Below are positions 1 through 13,260 of a DNA stretch of 64,000 nucleotides, piece after piece. This DNA is from Ovis canadensis (Eukaryota > Chordata > Mammalia > Artiodactyla > Bovidae), in NCBI RefSeq assembly GCF_042477335.2, contig NC_091255.1, positions 48,214,501 through 48,278,500 on the forward strand, read 5' to 3'. The notes beneath the pieces are model-generated. The model saw only the letters and a program-made list of their open reading frames with translations. It was not told where the DNA came from and ran no database searches. The position numbers were made by a program, and so were the translations under genes. Positions within the stretch are counted from its first letter, which is position 1. Every line of letters begins with the position of its first letter.

Positions 1-590
1 TTGCCTTTTACAACATGCATGAACCTTGAAAGCATCATGCTAGGTCAAATCAGAGAAAGACACACACGGTATGATCTCACTTATCTGTGGTGGCTGCCAG
101 GGGCCTATGAAGTAGGGGAAATTGGAGAGGGAGGGCAAAGGGTACAAATACCAGTTACAAAATGAATAAATTCTGCAAATCTAGTCTATAGCGTGATAAC
201 TACAGTTAACATTACTATATGTTACTGTACTGAACATTACTGTACATAAGTACTGTACACTTGAAAAGTACTGAGAGATCTTAAATGTTCTCCCACAAAA
301 CAAACATCATTGGGATTTTCCTAGCAGCCCAGGGGTTTCCACTTCAGGGGACACAGGTTTGATCCCTGGTCAGGGAACTAAAATCTCGTGCCGTGTGGCA
401 GGGCCAAAATAACAAAATAAAAATACACTCAAAACAATATAATTAACAATGTGAGATGATGGTTGTGTTAACTAACCTTATTGTGGCAACTGTTTTGCAA
501 AATACACATATATCAAATCACCATGTTGTACACCTTAAACTCACATAGTGTTAAAATATGTCAACTATATCTCAATAAAGCTGGATACAA
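1..590 (+). mobile_element. Older L1 3' end, interrupted by a SINE
   Basis: Opens with the L1 3'-region signature ATGAACCTTGAAAGCATCATGC and ends in ATCTCAATAAAGC followed by A-rich sequence. A short CHR-type SINE sits inside at about 313-425. Confidence 0.7.
313..425 (+). mobile_element. CHR-type tRNA-derived SINE fragment
   Basis: Carries TTTGATCCCTGGTCAGGGAA, the B-box region of this SINE group, and an A-rich tail. Confidence 0.6.
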
Positions 591-670
591 AAAAAGGAAG
601 GAAGGAGGAGACCAAAGAGGGAACCAACACAAATAAATAAATGCAATTTACATAGAAGTATAGAATATAC

Positions 671-880
671 TGGGCTTCCCAGGTGGCACTAGTGGTAAAG
701 AACCAGCTTGCCAAAGCAGAAGACCTAAGAGATGTGGGTTCAATCCCTGGGTCAGGAAGATCCCCTGGACAAGGAAACACTCCAGTACTCTTGCCTGGAG
801 AATTCCATGGACAGAGGAGCCTGGCAGGCTACAGTCCACAGAGTAGCAAAGTCAGACATGACTGAAGCAACTTAGCACAT
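671..880 (+). mobile_element. Bov-tA SINE
   Basis: tRNA-related head (GGGCTTCCCAGGTGGC, TTCAATCCCTGGGTCAGG) joined to the BovA body ending in ACATGACTGAAGCAACTTAGC. Confidence 0.85.
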
Positions 881-929
881 ATGCACATAGACTATAATAA
901 AGTAGGTTTACATTTAGTTATTTTTCTTT

Positions 930-1112
930 TAAAGAAATATTATTTTATTTATTTGGCAGCTCAGGCTCTTAGTGACATTCAGGGTCTTTTAGTTGCAGCA
1001 TGTGAACTCTTGGTTGTGACATGTGCAATCTAGTTCCCTGACCAGGGTTCAAACCAACGCCCCCTGCATTAGGAACACAGAGTCTTAGCCACTGGACCAC
1101 CAGGGAGCCCCA
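930..1112 (-). mobile_element. CHR-2-type SINE, minus strand
   Basis: Ends in the reverse complement of the tRNA-like head (CCACCAGGGAGCCCC) with AGGGTTCAAACCAACGCCCC inside. Confidence 0.75.
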
Positions 1113-3858
1113 GTTATTTGTTCTTAAACATTAAAGAAGAATCAAAATTAAAATCAATGAAAATTGAGGAAAAAGCAGGCCAGTGTCATTACTAGATGTA
1201 TGAACAAATTAGCTAGCACACAAGCTTGGTAACTCTGTTCTTTGGCAGTATGCTTGATCTCATATTCCCAAACCAGTGATGACTCAAGACTAAACAAAAA
1301 CAATTAGGACAATGATATTTTTCATAAATCTACATGGGTTACATTTTTAAATGCTAGAATTACACTCTTCAGATTTGGTATAAATTAATCTGTATTTCAT
1401 TTTAAAATATCAATGATATAGGAAACATTTAAAAAAATGTTGGCAACATTTTATTAGTTAGCCCCCCACCTTTTATTCTCCCCATTTTACCAATCCAAGA
1501 CTTTTGTAAACATCCTAGAATGTATGTTTTATGGACAGTTCTTTGAAGAATTTGGTCATGAACGTCGTGCCTGCCAAGAGCCATAAAAAATAAGCAAAAA
1601 TATGTTTATAGATTAAAAAAATAAACACTGGTAGGCATAAGAAAGTTGATATACAAGCAGAATTTTAAATTCAGCTCTCTCTTCTCCAGGCATTCTCCTG
1701 CTAGAAGGGAGATTCTAATCTCTCACCTGCTTGATGGAATTCTGCAACTAGGTGAGGGAAGGAAACCAGGAACTCTCACTGCTCGCTGTGGCATCTTAGC
1801 TTCATTCTCCTCTGGGTTTAGGTTTCAAGGTCCTGAACTTCTCACATTGTTTCTTCAAAGAATAATCTCCTGACTTCTGTAAGGTTGATGGCAGTTGTTC
1901 AACTGATTAGGATGAAAGGGATGCGTGTGGAGGTGGTGGCACCACGAGCTCAGCAGCAGCTCAGGTCCATCTCCCATTAAAGATTTCCAATGTCCCCTGT
2001 TCTCAGCGTTCATCTGTAATATACAGTACTTTTATGTTATGAGTTTTTCAGGGGTCCTGCAGACAAATCATGATGATCTGTCTCCTGCCAGTATTCTCCT
2101 CTATAGAGTTTGACCTTCCTCTCCTCTGTTAGGTTACTTACTTTTTAACTAATTTTCCTTGCTTTCCTTCTTCCTATAGAAGTAGGATTACAGATGTCTC
2201 ATCCTTTAAAACATGGGAGCTTATATTCCTGTCTTCAGATGATTTTCAAAAAAGCCTGAAAGTAATTTTACTTTGCTGTCTTAAAAGGGATGGGTTTTGT
2301 AATCTTTTAAGTCAAGTAACTTTGAAATAGAGCCAACTACTCTTCAAAGGCTAAGTGTTTATGTTTGATAATAACTCCCAAAGGATAACACAATTGAAAC
2401 CAAAAACTCAAATGCTCTGTTAAATTAGACTACTACCTCTTTTTCAAACAGAGCCTATACTTTCTCATCTCTATGGTTTTATATCTTTTACCTAGAAATT
2501 GATTCATTTTTAAAATATTCTCCAATTTCATATCCTTCAGGAAAGCTTCACTGATTCTCTCTCCTAGAGGGGAATGCCTTTTTCCCACTTGAGGTTTTCC
2601 AGAGGAAGAATCTTCTATAAACTCACTCCTGACTTCTCTGTACTTCTTTACTTACAGACACAGGGTAAATCATCTAAACCTATGTGACTACTTAATCTCA
2701 CAAAAATGAAGAGCAAACTTGGTTCATCTCTGTGCTTCTACTTTTTCAAGCTGTGGAGCAAGGATTCACCACTTACTCAGGGCCAGACTCTCCCTTGCAT
2801 AGAGAAGCTTGAGTCAATAAAGCACAGCCTGGAAGTGGGGGTCTCCCTAAAGGACTTCAGTTAAAAGGCACAGTTTGGCTCACATACTGAAAGCTGTATC
2901 CTTCAACCTGGTCTCTGTTAGTAATAAAAGTGGTATTTTGAACCTACGCGCCACCCTTGTTTTCTCCCATTTGTTCAGAACTTCGGCAAAGATAAAGGAT
3001 GCTTTACTTGAAACCTCTTCAGAAATTCCAACAAGCTTTAGGTATTTCCTACTTGCCTATTATCCAGCACCTCTGTTTATAATTCTATTATAGATCTTAA
3101 ATTTTGTCTTACTATGTTGACAGTCTTCTAATCTATAAAACTTTAAGCTTTTAGAAAGTGGATTAACCACAGTGCCATACACATAGCAAATCATAACATA
3201 AATTTTTGTTGTACTGACTGACTGAAAGGCTAAATGTTTCTCTAAACTAAAAGTAAAGAAAATTTGTGGTTTCTTGCTATTTCAGGTTCTACTCATTCTA
3301 AAGTCACAGCAACCACATATCAAGACTGTCAGACTACAATTAATCTTATAACTAAGATTTTATTTTTCCTTGTCAAATTTCCTCTACAATATGTTGGGTC
3401 ATTATCACCAGTCCTGTTTTTTGCCCGCATTCTCTAGGATTTTTAAAAGCTAGTTATACATCTTATAAATGTAAAACTGAAAATAATTTGGCTTACACTG
3501 AGGAGATGAATTCAAATGAAATGGATAGAATTTAAGTTAATATCTCAAGATATCTTTCTATTTGACAAAGACAATAACCACTCAAATTCACTGTATTAAT
3601 ATATCATCATCAGTGATAGTAGCTGTTAAAAAATTAGTAGACATGATTAGACACGATATGGCCAAACTAGTGGTTGTGGTCACTCTTCTACAAAATAAAG
3701 ATTAGAAACTGACAAAGTACATTTTTAGTATAATTGAAATATTTCAAAATTAGGAAGCCAGAATCAGGTCTTCTTCTAAAACTTCAGATCAAAAGTGTAC
3801 TCAGAGCGACATCAGCAAAAATGATGGAATAAGAAATTTTGAAACCGCACCTTTCTAT

Positions 3859-4058
3859 GTGCTGTGCTTAGACGCTCAGTCATGTCTGACTCTTTGTGAC
3901 CCCATGGACTGTAGCCGGCCAGGCTCCTCCATCCATGGGGATTCTCCAGGCAAGAATATTGGAGTGGGTTGCCATGCCCTCCTCTAGGGGATCTTCCCAA
4001 CCCAGGTCTCCCACATTACAGGCTGATTCTTTACCATCTGAGCCACCAGGGAGCCCCC
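3859..4058 (-). mobile_element. Bov-tA SINE, minus strand
   Basis: Starts CTCAGTCATGTCTGACTCTT and ends GAGCCACCAGGGAGCCCCC, the reverse complement of the full element. A 50-bp BovA scrap lies nearby at about 4,378-4,430. Confidence 0.85.
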
Positions 4059-4439
4059 ACCTCTCCATAAAAGTAACCAAAACCTGGCAAAATCAAATGT
4101 TCTTGAACTAACCGAAGGCTTCCAACAATCCAAGGACTGTATATTCAAGCACAAAGCCTGGATTTCACGAAGAACAGAGAGCTTTGTGGCATTTTAAGTT
4201 ACTCCAAGCCCCAGAACTGCAGTAGCAATATCCTGAAAATAAGAGCCTGTGTTGCTGGTAAACGAGGAACCAGAATAGATCTCATTTTCAAAGTCTTGAC
4301 TGTTTGGTTGCTCCCTGTAAGACCAGCTCAAAAGGTCTGTCTTTATTTTACTGGACTAAAAGGGTTGTTTTTTGATATTACCCACTAAGTCATGCCTGAC
4401 TCTTTATGACCCCATGAACTAAAAGGGGCCTAATGCTAA

Positions 4440-5030
4440 AAAAAATTACTCTACTTTGTTCAAAACATTTACAGGCAAATGTTTAGTCACTGCTGCCTAA
4501 GGAACAGATAACTGGAGAAGACAATAGACTAACCAAAGAGCTTAAGGGGAAAGGGCTAGAGAATGAGATACCCATAAGGGTATTGAAAGTTTCAACATAT
4601 TCCTGGGAATCCAGAAGATCACATGCACATCCAGGATTGCACACACACTCAGGAAAGACCTGAGAAGACCCTAAGCTGTCACTTCTGGTTGATCTGGAGG
4701 CGTTGCAGAAACAGGAAGTGAAGGCTAAGGCATAACTGTAAACTGCCTGGCTGAGTACTGAAGTCATGCTCTAACACGCACAAAGAGCCCCTCAGCAAAG
4801 ACTGGTTCCAAGTGTTTAAAACTCTGCATAATCATGAGCTGACTACTAAGCTAACTGAACAGAGATTTCAGTGGCCACACGCAACAAAGAATACAGAGTT
4901 TACAGAATTAGTTCAGAAAAAGACACTAAACAAAACAAACAATACTACTACAATAAGCAGCAGCATCAAAACCAGGAGGGGAAAGAATGTGATTTCCAGA
5001 GTTGTCACATTTTAACATTCAAAATGTTTA
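4440..5030. other. Unassigned sequence, possibly older repeat
   Basis: AT-rich sequence leading into the L1 3' end that follows. It looks repeat-derived but I cannot name a family. No gene seen. Confidence 0.3.
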
Positions 5031-5960
5031 GCTTTCAACAAAAAATTACAAAGCATGCAAAGAAATAATTTGCAAATCATCTATATGATAAAAGTCTAGT
5101 ATTCAAAATAAAGAACTCTCACAATTCAACAGTAAAAATACAAAAAAAAAACAATTAAAAACTGTACAAAGAATATGAATAAATTGTTGTTCAAAGAAGA
5201 TATACAAATAGCCAACAAGGACATGAAAAGATGCTCAACATCATTCATTAGGGAAATATAATACAAAGATAAACCAGCCTATATGAGATAACACCCCATA
5301 TACGCTAAGACATTATAATTTGAGAAAAAGAGGAGTGGTGGGGAATGAAAGAATAACTGTAAGAATATGGAGAAAGCTAAACCATAGCACATTGCTGGTG
5401 GGAATGTAAAATGGGCAGCTGCTGTGGAAAATAGCTTGGCAGTTCCTCAAAATGTTAAATATAGAATTACAGTACGACCCAGCAATTCCACTCCTAAGCA
5501 CATGCCCAAAAGAACTGAAAAAAGGTTTCAAACACATACTTATATCTGTTAATAAATGAATGGAGAAATAAAATGTGGTATTTTCATACAATGCATTCAC
5601 TATACAGTCAAACAAAAGGTAAACATGCTAAAACATGGATGAACCTTGAAAACATTATGCAAAGAAGCCAGTCAAAAAAGACCACACACCATATGATTCC
5701 ATTGCAATGAAAGTCTGGCAAAGAGAAATCTAAAGAGACTAAAAGCAGATAAATGGTTGCTTAGAACAAGGGAGTGATAGGAGATAGGGAGTAATGCGTA
5801 AAAGTTGTCAGTTTCCTTCTCAGGTGCAGAAAATTCCCCAGAATTGACTGTGGTGATAGTCAGCAAATATCTGTGACTGAATTATATACTACAAAAAGGA
5901 GAACATTCTTGTAATGTAAATTATCTCAATAAAAAATATAGTTTAAAACTGTGTACTCAA
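5030..5960 (+). mobile_element. L1 3' region (ORF2 end and 3' UTR)
   Basis: Contains the diverged L1 signatures GCTGGTGGGAATGTAAAATG, CCCAGCAATTCCACTCCTAA and ATGGATGAACCTTGAAAAC, ending near ATCTCAATAAAAA. Frames are broken throughout. Confidence 0.7.
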
Positions 5961-6360
5961 CAAAGTCTTTGAAGAAAGGTAAAATAAATTCATAGTAAAC
6001 TTCTCCTCAGTAAAAACAGAAGTCAAGAGACAAGGGAGAAAAATCTTTAAAGTGCTCAGAGAAAATAACTGCTACTTTGTACCTAGTCCACCCTAGACGA
6101 CCCAGGCAATAAGGAAAGAAAAAAGATGCTTCCACACATAATTAGGTAAGTTCATCATCCACAAGTCCATAGTAAAAGGACTTTTTAAAAGGATCCGCTT
6201 TCAGAAGAAAAGTGAAACAGGTACTTCTGCTTATAGGAGTAATAAACCAGATTATTTTCATGAACTTTGTAAAGATCACTGAAAATTTGATGAAATAATA
6301 ATGGCAGATTTTCTTAAAGCATGGAAGAGCAAAAAAACAGCATAAAGAACTATCAGTCCT

Positions 6361-6660
6361 TGGACTTCCCTGGTGGTGCAGTGGTTGAGAATTCACCTGC
6401 CAATGCAGGAACACGAGTTCAATCCCCAATCTGGGAAGATCCTACATGCCACAGAGCAACTAAGCCTGTGGGACTACCAAGCCTGTGCTCTGGAGGCTGT
6501 GTGCCTCAACTACTGAAGCCTACTCGGGTAGAGCCTGTGCTCCACGAGAGAAGCCACTGTGAAGAACAGCCCACACACTGCAACTAGAGAGGAGCCCGCA
6601 CAGCAACAAAGATCCAGGGTAACCAAAAGTAAGTAAACAAACAATAAAATTATTTAAAAT
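6361..6660 (+). mobile_element. CHR-2-type SINE
   Basis: Head GGACTTCCCTGGTGGTGCAG, then the repeated GAGCAACTAAGCCTGTG / CAACTACTGAAGCC body, ending at an A-rich tail. Confidence 0.85.
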
Positions 6661-6859
6661 ATAAACATACATATGGAGCAGAAACCACGCTATAAGAAGA
6701 AATAAACACATATAGAGATGGCCGGAGAACTTTAATACTCTTCCAATGAAACCAAGAGACAAAACAGACAGAACGTTAATAAAAACCTAGAGGGTCTGAA
6801 TATCAAAGCTTGATCTGAGATATGTGTAATGAACAGAGTCAAATAATAACAGTAACTTA

Positions 6860-6990
6860 AATTTAATGAATGCATATTGTATACTTGGCAGCCTTGTAAA
6901 CATTTTTAATACATCAATTAACTCTTACAACAACCCTGGATAGATTCTACTGTCTCCATTTTCTTATTAAAAAACAGGTGCAGAGATGAC
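6860..6990 (+). mobile_element. MIR-like ancient SINE fragment
   Basis: Diverged run with ACTCTTACAACAACCCTGG and CTCCATTTTCTTATTAAAAA, resembling the MIR core. Confidence 0.4.
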
Positions 6991-7851
6991 ATGTATTCCA
7001 ATGTCTCACCACTGTAAATAGCGATCTCAGTCAAAATGCACAAATTATACCTTTGCCATAATTTGACAGTACTATATGTCATAATTAGGAATCATTAAGG
7101 CCCTAATAACAGATTCTTAATGTTTTACTGGATAAACACTATGCATGATCCCTTTCAAAAGTGTCATCAGCCCTTTTGAAATCGTCATCACTCCTTTTGA
7201 AGTTTTCCAAGTTTAAACCCACTTTTAAAATTTTGTCAGTCATAAATGAGGTCCCGTGTGTACTTAGGGTTCATCATTAGATGTTTCCCTCATCTACCTA
7301 AGAGTATTCTTTTGTTTACTTAAGAGTTCTGAGGCCTTACTCTTCTGTTGATCCATCACAATTTTATATTTAGACATAAACAGAAAAACTATAATTTTAA
7401 GAAATGTTAAAAAAGTGGGGTATTCTGGTCTCCAGTGTCTGATGGGTAAGCACTTCTTCCTTCCTGCAATGGGCCCTTTAAAAGGCAGTCTCATTTAAAA
7501 ATTTTGTGTCTGATTTCTTTCTCCTACATCAAACCTAACCAAGCATTTAATAAACAAAATTTTACTTTGTTCCAACACAGAATATTTACAAAAACTGATG
7601 ATGTACTTGGCCACAAAGAAATAATTTCAAAAATCTGTTAACATATAAGTCACTAATACACTTACATATAATGCAATAAAGTTACAAATGAACAACAAAA
7701 TAGCCCCTCGAGATCAATATACCTGAGATTTTAAAATACAGACAGGAAATAGCAGAGTTGAGATTTGAACCCAGTTGATCTGGTCCCACTGTCTTGCTCA
7801 AACCCGAAAGTCCTAATTTATCAGGCTCCAAGACTGTGTTACCCAGTGTGG

Positions 7852-8090
7852 TGAAAGTGAAGCATTAGTCCCTCAGTCATGTCCGACTCTTTGCAACTGT
7901 AGCCTGCAAAGCTCCTCTGTGCATGGAACTCTCCAGGCAAGAATACTGAATATTCATTTGCCTGTAAAAGTAAATGTAAGAATACTAGCTATTCCTTCTC
8001 CAGGGGATCTTTCTGACCCAGGGACCAGACCCAGATCTCCTGCAAAGACGACAGATTCTTGACTGTGTGGGTCACCAGGGAAGTCCGTGG
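7852..8090 (-). mobile_element. Bov-tA SINE, minus strand, with internal insertion
   Basis: Begins CCTCAGTCATGTCCGACTC and ends GGTCACCAGGGAAGTCC. About 40 bp of unrelated AT-rich sequence interrupt the middle (about 7,945-7,990). Confidence 0.75.
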
Positions 8091-8529
8091 TACTCAGAAA
8101 AGCAAATTCACGGGCCCAGGTAATTTGCCAGTTTTCCAGGTAACTGTAAAGCATATTGAAGTTTGAAAAACCACCTCTCTAAACCAAGGCTCTTAATCCT
8201 GGGGAAAAGCTTTGCTTTGGACTCATAATTTGGGATAATTCTTTAAGCCATTAAAAGGGTTTTCTACTGTGCAGCTCAAAGCATGCTAACTGGACACAAA
8301 AATGAATATACAAAAATCAACAACTTTATAGCTCCCTAATGGCAGTAAATTCTATCATTTCTACCTTTAATATATATCCAGGATTCAATTACTTCTTACA
8401 TCTTCATCACAACCAACTTCATACAAGGTACCACTACTACTTTTCTCAATTACTCAAAGAACCTTTAATACCAGTTATATACTACTTCTCTACAAAGCAA
8501 GTGATCCATTCAAAGCTTGAATATTCTTC

Positions 8530-9110
8530 TGCTCAAAAATCCCTATGACTTCCCTTGTTAGAATAGAAACCAAAGGACAAAATGGTCAGTAAGTCCATTT
8601 ATGATCTGCCCTGCTCTCCCATCCTCCCAACCCTCACCTCTACTCCTAACTCACAACTCTCTGACCTCTTCCCTACCAGTTAACCAACCTCTCCATGATC
8701 TGGCCACAGTGACCGACCTGTTCACTCTGTTCCTAGAATATATCAAGAATACTCCCATCTTCTTTTTTGCATTCCTTTGCCTGTATCAATTTTCTCCATT
8801 GTTCCCTTAAGTCTGCTCAAATATTAACCACCAGCAAGCTCTTCCTTAACCATTCTATATAAAATATGAACCATGCCTAGCTCCCTTCCTTCCTCTTTTT
8901 CTTATCCCTCATTTCTGTCCATAATATTTATCAGCATCAGACACATTATGCATTTACTTTTTTATGTTTCATGTCAATTTCCCTTCACTAAATTTTAAAC
9001 TCTATTTAGGCAGGATTTTGTGTTCTGTTCACTTTTACACTCTCAGCATCTCTAACAATATCAAACACATAGAAAGTGCTCAAATATTTGTTGACTGAAT
9101 TAATGATTAA
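8530..9110 (+). mobile_element. L2 LINE 3' fragment
   Basis: Diverged L2 wording: TTATGATCTGCCCTGCTCTC, CTGTTCCTAGAATATATCAAG, then AAAGTGCTCAAATATTTGTTGAATGA-like end at about 9,075-9,105. The open frame here is repeat-derived. Confidence 0.55.
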
Positions 9111-9126
9111 ATAATGTTTAAAAAAA

Positions 9127-9285
9127 CCCTTCCCTGGTGGCTCAGAGGTTAAAGCGTCTCCCTCCAATGCGGGAGAGCCGGGTTCGATCCCTGGGTCGGG
9201 AAGATCCCCTGGAGAAGGAAATGGCAATCCACTCCAGTATTCTTGCCTGGAGAATCCCATGGATTAAAAAAAAAAGAAAAGAAAT
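9127..9285 (+). mobile_element. Bov-tA SINE, 3'-shortened
   Basis: Head and B-box GGGTTCGATCCCTGGGTCGG, ending early at GAGAATCCCATGGATT and an A-rich tail. Confidence 0.85.
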
Positions 9286-9802
9286 GTAACCAAAAAAAAT
9301 GCCCATTTGTAGTAACATCAACAACAAGTATGCAAAAATAAAAAGAACAAAAACCATGTAAGATCTTATAGGAAGTACTCCTTATCATATTCACAAATGA
9401 GAAGGAAATTATAATAAAGATATAAATTCCCTCAAATTAATATGTAAAGCCCATTAATTAAAACTGTGGTACTGGCAATAAAAAAGAGATGAAAGAACAC
9501 AGTTCCAAAAAGGCCTTTGAATTCATTTAATTAATTTTATGATAAAAATGGCACTTCAAAACTAGTGGGGAGAAGATGAACTAAATCATGTTGGGACAAC
9601 TAGCTATCAAAGTTCAGTTAATACTCTATCTTATAAAACAAACAGAAAACTCTACCTTATAAACAAGCTCCAGGTAGGTTAAAAACTACACTACATGGGA
9701 TTGCAATGAGTCTGAGATGACTGAGCACTAACACTCAGTCACTAACACTTTCACTTTTCATCTTCATGGAAGAATATAAGGAAATCTTGAGATGTCATTC
9801 TC

Positions 9803-10001
9803 TAGTCACTAAGTTGTGTCCGACTCTTATGACCCCATGGACTATAGCCCGCCAGGCTACTCTGTCCATGGGATTTCCCGGGGAAGAATAATGGAGTGGG
9901 TTGCCATTTCCTTCTCAAAGGGCTCCTCCTGACCAAGGGAGTGAACCGGTGACTCCTGCACTGCAGGTGAATTCTTCACCACTGGGCCACCTGGGAAGCC
10001 C
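9803..10001 (-). mobile_element. Bov-tA SINE, minus strand
   Basis: TTGTGTCCGACTCTTATGAC to GGGCCACCTGGGAAGCCC. A BovA scrap precedes it at about 9,697-9,762. Confidence 0.85.
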
Positions 10002-10212
10002 AATCTTGAGATAAGGGACACTTTTTCAAAATAAACACCAAGAGGAAACTGACAAGACTATTCAATGAAAACCTTTGCAAATACATGGGTACATAAAGGA
10101 TCAGTATCCAATACAAAGAATACCTAGAAAGAAAAAGAAAAAAAAAAGACACAATCTAATTCTCAAAATTTAACAGAGAATAAAATAAACAAGAAGAAAG
10201 AAAAACTTCTTT

Positions 10213-10400
10213 CTTATGAATTTTTATTGAAGTATAGTTGATTTACTAATACAACATTGTGTTAGTCACTGCTATACACTGTAAAATGATTCATTATACA
10301 TATACATGCATTCTTTTTTTAAAATTCTTTTCCATTATGGTTTACCTCATGATACTGAATATAGTTCTCTGTGCTATAAGTACTACTTGGTTGCTTATCT
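10213..10400 (-). mobile_element. L1 3' end, minus strand
   Basis: TTTTTATTGAAGTATAGTTG, the reverse complement of the common ruminant L1 3' terminus, continues through TTATACATATACATGCATTC. Confidence 0.6.
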
Positions 10401-10663
10401 GCTCCTTATCTATAGAGGTGAAGAGGATCAGAATTAGGGGCAGTATAAGAAGGAATTATCATACTCGAAATGTCTTAGCTTTTAAATAAAAATTTATGCA
10501 TGTATTTATATAAATTAAAACACTATAATTTTTTTAAACTTACTATAATTTTTTAAAAGAGAAAAAGCAAGGTTCTAAACCATATGTCCAACAATTTTGT
10601 TCATTCATAAAATGTGAACATGTCCATACATAATAATAGATACATACATTTATAAAATTATTG

Positions 10664-10731
10664 AACCCATGTCTCTTGCATCTCCTGGACTGGCATATGG
10701 GTTCATTACCACTGAGCTACTAGGGCTTCCC
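10664..10731 (-). mobile_element. SINE fragment, minus strand
   Basis: Reverse complement of a Bov-tA head (AACCCATGTCTCTTGC to GGGCTTCCC). Confidence 0.6.
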
Positions 10732-10787
10732 TTTATAGTGAACAGTTAATTATAACTTAACTTCTCTTCCAAGAACAAATACTAAAG

Positions 10788-11011
10788 CAAAGGTGGCGCA
10801 GTGGTCAAGAATCCACCTGCTAATGCTGGAGACCCAAGAGACAAGGGTTCAATCCTTGGGTTGGAAGAAACCCTGGAGTAGGAAATGGCAACCCACTGAA
10901 GTATTCTTGCCTGGGAAATCCCATGGACAGATGAGACTGGCACTCTACAGTCCATGGGGTCGCAGAAGTCGGACACGATTTAGCACTCGTGCACACACAC
11001 ACACACACACC
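10788..11011 (+). mobile_element. Bov-tA SINE with (CA)n tail
   Basis: AAAGGTGGCGCAGTGGTCAAG to TCGGACACGATTTAGCACTC, followed by a CA run at about 10,992-11,011. Confidence 0.85.
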
Positions 11012-11274
11012 AGTCCCAAATTAAACCAAAGGCCTGTAACTTCTGTTTTGCAAAAACAGAAGTGGGCAGAAGAAAGACCCATCCCTGAAACACATTAAAC
11101 TAGGAAACCTGAGGCTACTTTAGGACAGCCAAAGCAGATAATGCTCAAGCTGACTTCGTCTAAAATAATGGTACATTTCAGAGACTGCCAGTCATTTAAT
11201 CAGCCGCAGTCCAACTTCAGCCTTAGCAAATAAAAGCTACAAGGTTTACTGAGCTTATTTTTGGTTGTTTTTTT

Positions 11275-11487
11275 TTGTTAGTCACTCAGTCGTGAACAAC
11301 TCTTTGCGACCCTATGGACTGCAGCCCACCAGGCTCCTCTGTCCATGGGATTTCCTAGGCAAGAATACTGGAGTGGGCTGCCATTTCCTCCTCCAGGGGA
11401 ATCTTCCTAACCCATGGATCGAACCCATGTCTCTTGCACCTCCTGCACTGGAAGGTGGGTTCTTTGCCACTAGCGCCACCAGGGAAT
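11275..11487 (-). mobile_element. Bov-tA SINE, minus strand
   Basis: AGTCACTCAGTCGTGAACAAC to TAGCGCCACCAGGGAA. The longer open frame spanning it is not a host gene. Confidence 0.85.
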
Positions 11488-11914
11488 TTTTGGTTAAATT
11501 ATACGTAAGATTTAAATCTGATCATTTCCTTTCTAGTACCACTGGCATTAAGCAAAACAACTGCTTACAAAAACTATTTGGCTGGCTATGCACCTTCAAC
11601 CTGAATGTGTATCCAGGCCTAATTTCACAAGAGAAAAACATTATTTCCAGTTAAGATAATGTGGAGCATATATATTTTCCCCTGGATCCCAGCCTAATGC
11701 TGAACTGAATCCTGTCATTTTCATTCTGTTAATTCATCTCTGAAATAATACTGTTACTAGAAATACTGACAAGTCATTTGACAACAGTCAGAATATGTAA
11801 AACCTAGAAAAATAAAGCTGGATCCTAGGTAGGTGTGTAGTACTGCAAGACTAGAAAGGTAATGTAATGAAATATCACGCATTTCATATGAACATGTATT
11901 TGACAGATGTTAGG

Positions 11915-12115
11915 AGGGGCTTTCCTGGTAGCTCAGCTGCAATGCAGGAGATCCCGGTTCGATTTCTGGGTTGGGAAGATCCCCTGAAGAAGGGATAGGC
12001 TACGCACTCCAGTATTCCTGGGCTTTCCTGGTGGCTCAACTGATAAAGAATCCCCCTCAGTGTGGGAGAACTGGGTTCGATCCCTGGGTTGGGAAGTTCC
12101 CCTGGAGAAGGGTCA
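11915..12115 (+). mobile_element. Two Bov-tA head copies in direct tandem
   Basis: Copy one runs about 11,915-12,020 and copy two about 12,021-12,115. Both carry the tRNA-like head and stop near the GGAGAAGGG junction. Confidence 0.75.
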
Positions 12116-13079
12116 GAAAGATCTTGGCCATAACTCCAAAACACCTTGCACTTTATGGATGGGATTATTTTAAACGCAATTTTCAAATTATTGAAATAAA
12201 TAATTTAAACACTCTTTTTGTTTCTCAGTATTATTCCTGATATTACTCTTTTATTCCATTAAGCCTAGTTGATCTTTGACCTAGAAATGTATGTTTATTC
12301 ATAAAATACTGTACCCTGAATTTTTATTATTTTTCACTCAACAGTGGTATATTTTTATTACATAGGTATCTAAAAGGAATTTAAGACTTGGTAGGGTTTA
12401 TACAGAATATTTGTTCACAGTTGTTAAAGAGTTAAAGTTGGCTAGTAAACCAAAGAACAGGTTCAATGCCCACGCTTTTCAGTTCACATGAAATTAACTC
12501 TGCTCAATTCTTTGGCCACAAATTTAAGTGTTAGTCAATCCTAACCAAACATCTTATAAATACCTGCTATGGATCAAAAGAGTAACTAACAATGGAGAAA
12601 TTTTTCAAAACAACCCATTCTCAGTTGGCATGCCCTCCAGGCACATATAGAAGTCAACTGGACTAAAGTTCTGGCTTTTAAATACTTAGCTATTTAATGA
12701 GGAAAATGACAGCCTTTTAAAGCATCTGCTTTCTTCTCGATAAACAGCAGAAAAATATCCTCTACCTACTACACGAGACTTTTTTCTAAGTTCAAATGAA
12801 ATCATAAACGGGAACATGTTCTTTAATGTGTAGAACACTGTGTTAAGCTGTTACTTAAGATAGTTCAAAATATCTGTCCTACTAAAGGGAAGTTAGCAGG
12901 ATGCCCTCCATATACAAGGGTCAGCATTTTTTAATCCTTTATAAATTCCTTAAAAATATTTATTATTTGCCTTAAAAACAAATGGAACTACTTACTATAT
13001 AATGAATTCCTGGAACTACTGGTGGAAGTGTCATTTTCCTGTTATTAGTTTTCTACTTTTAAAAATGTTATTAAAATTT

Positions 13080-13260
13080 TAATTGAAGGATAACTGCTTT
13101 ACAGAATTTTGTTGTTTTCTGTCAAACATCAACATGAATCAGCCATAGGTATACATATGTCCCCTCCCTCTTGAACCTCTCTCCCATCTCCCTCCCCATC
13201 CCACCCTTCTAGATTGATACAGAGCCCTTGTCGGAGCTGCCTGAGACAAACAGCAAATTC
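13080..13260 (-). mobile_element. L1 3' end, minus strand
   Basis: AATTGAAGGATAACTGCTTTAC and the ACATCAACATGAATCAGCC segment are the reverse of the L1 3' UTR. CCCTCCCTCTTGAACCTC follows. Confidence 0.6.
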
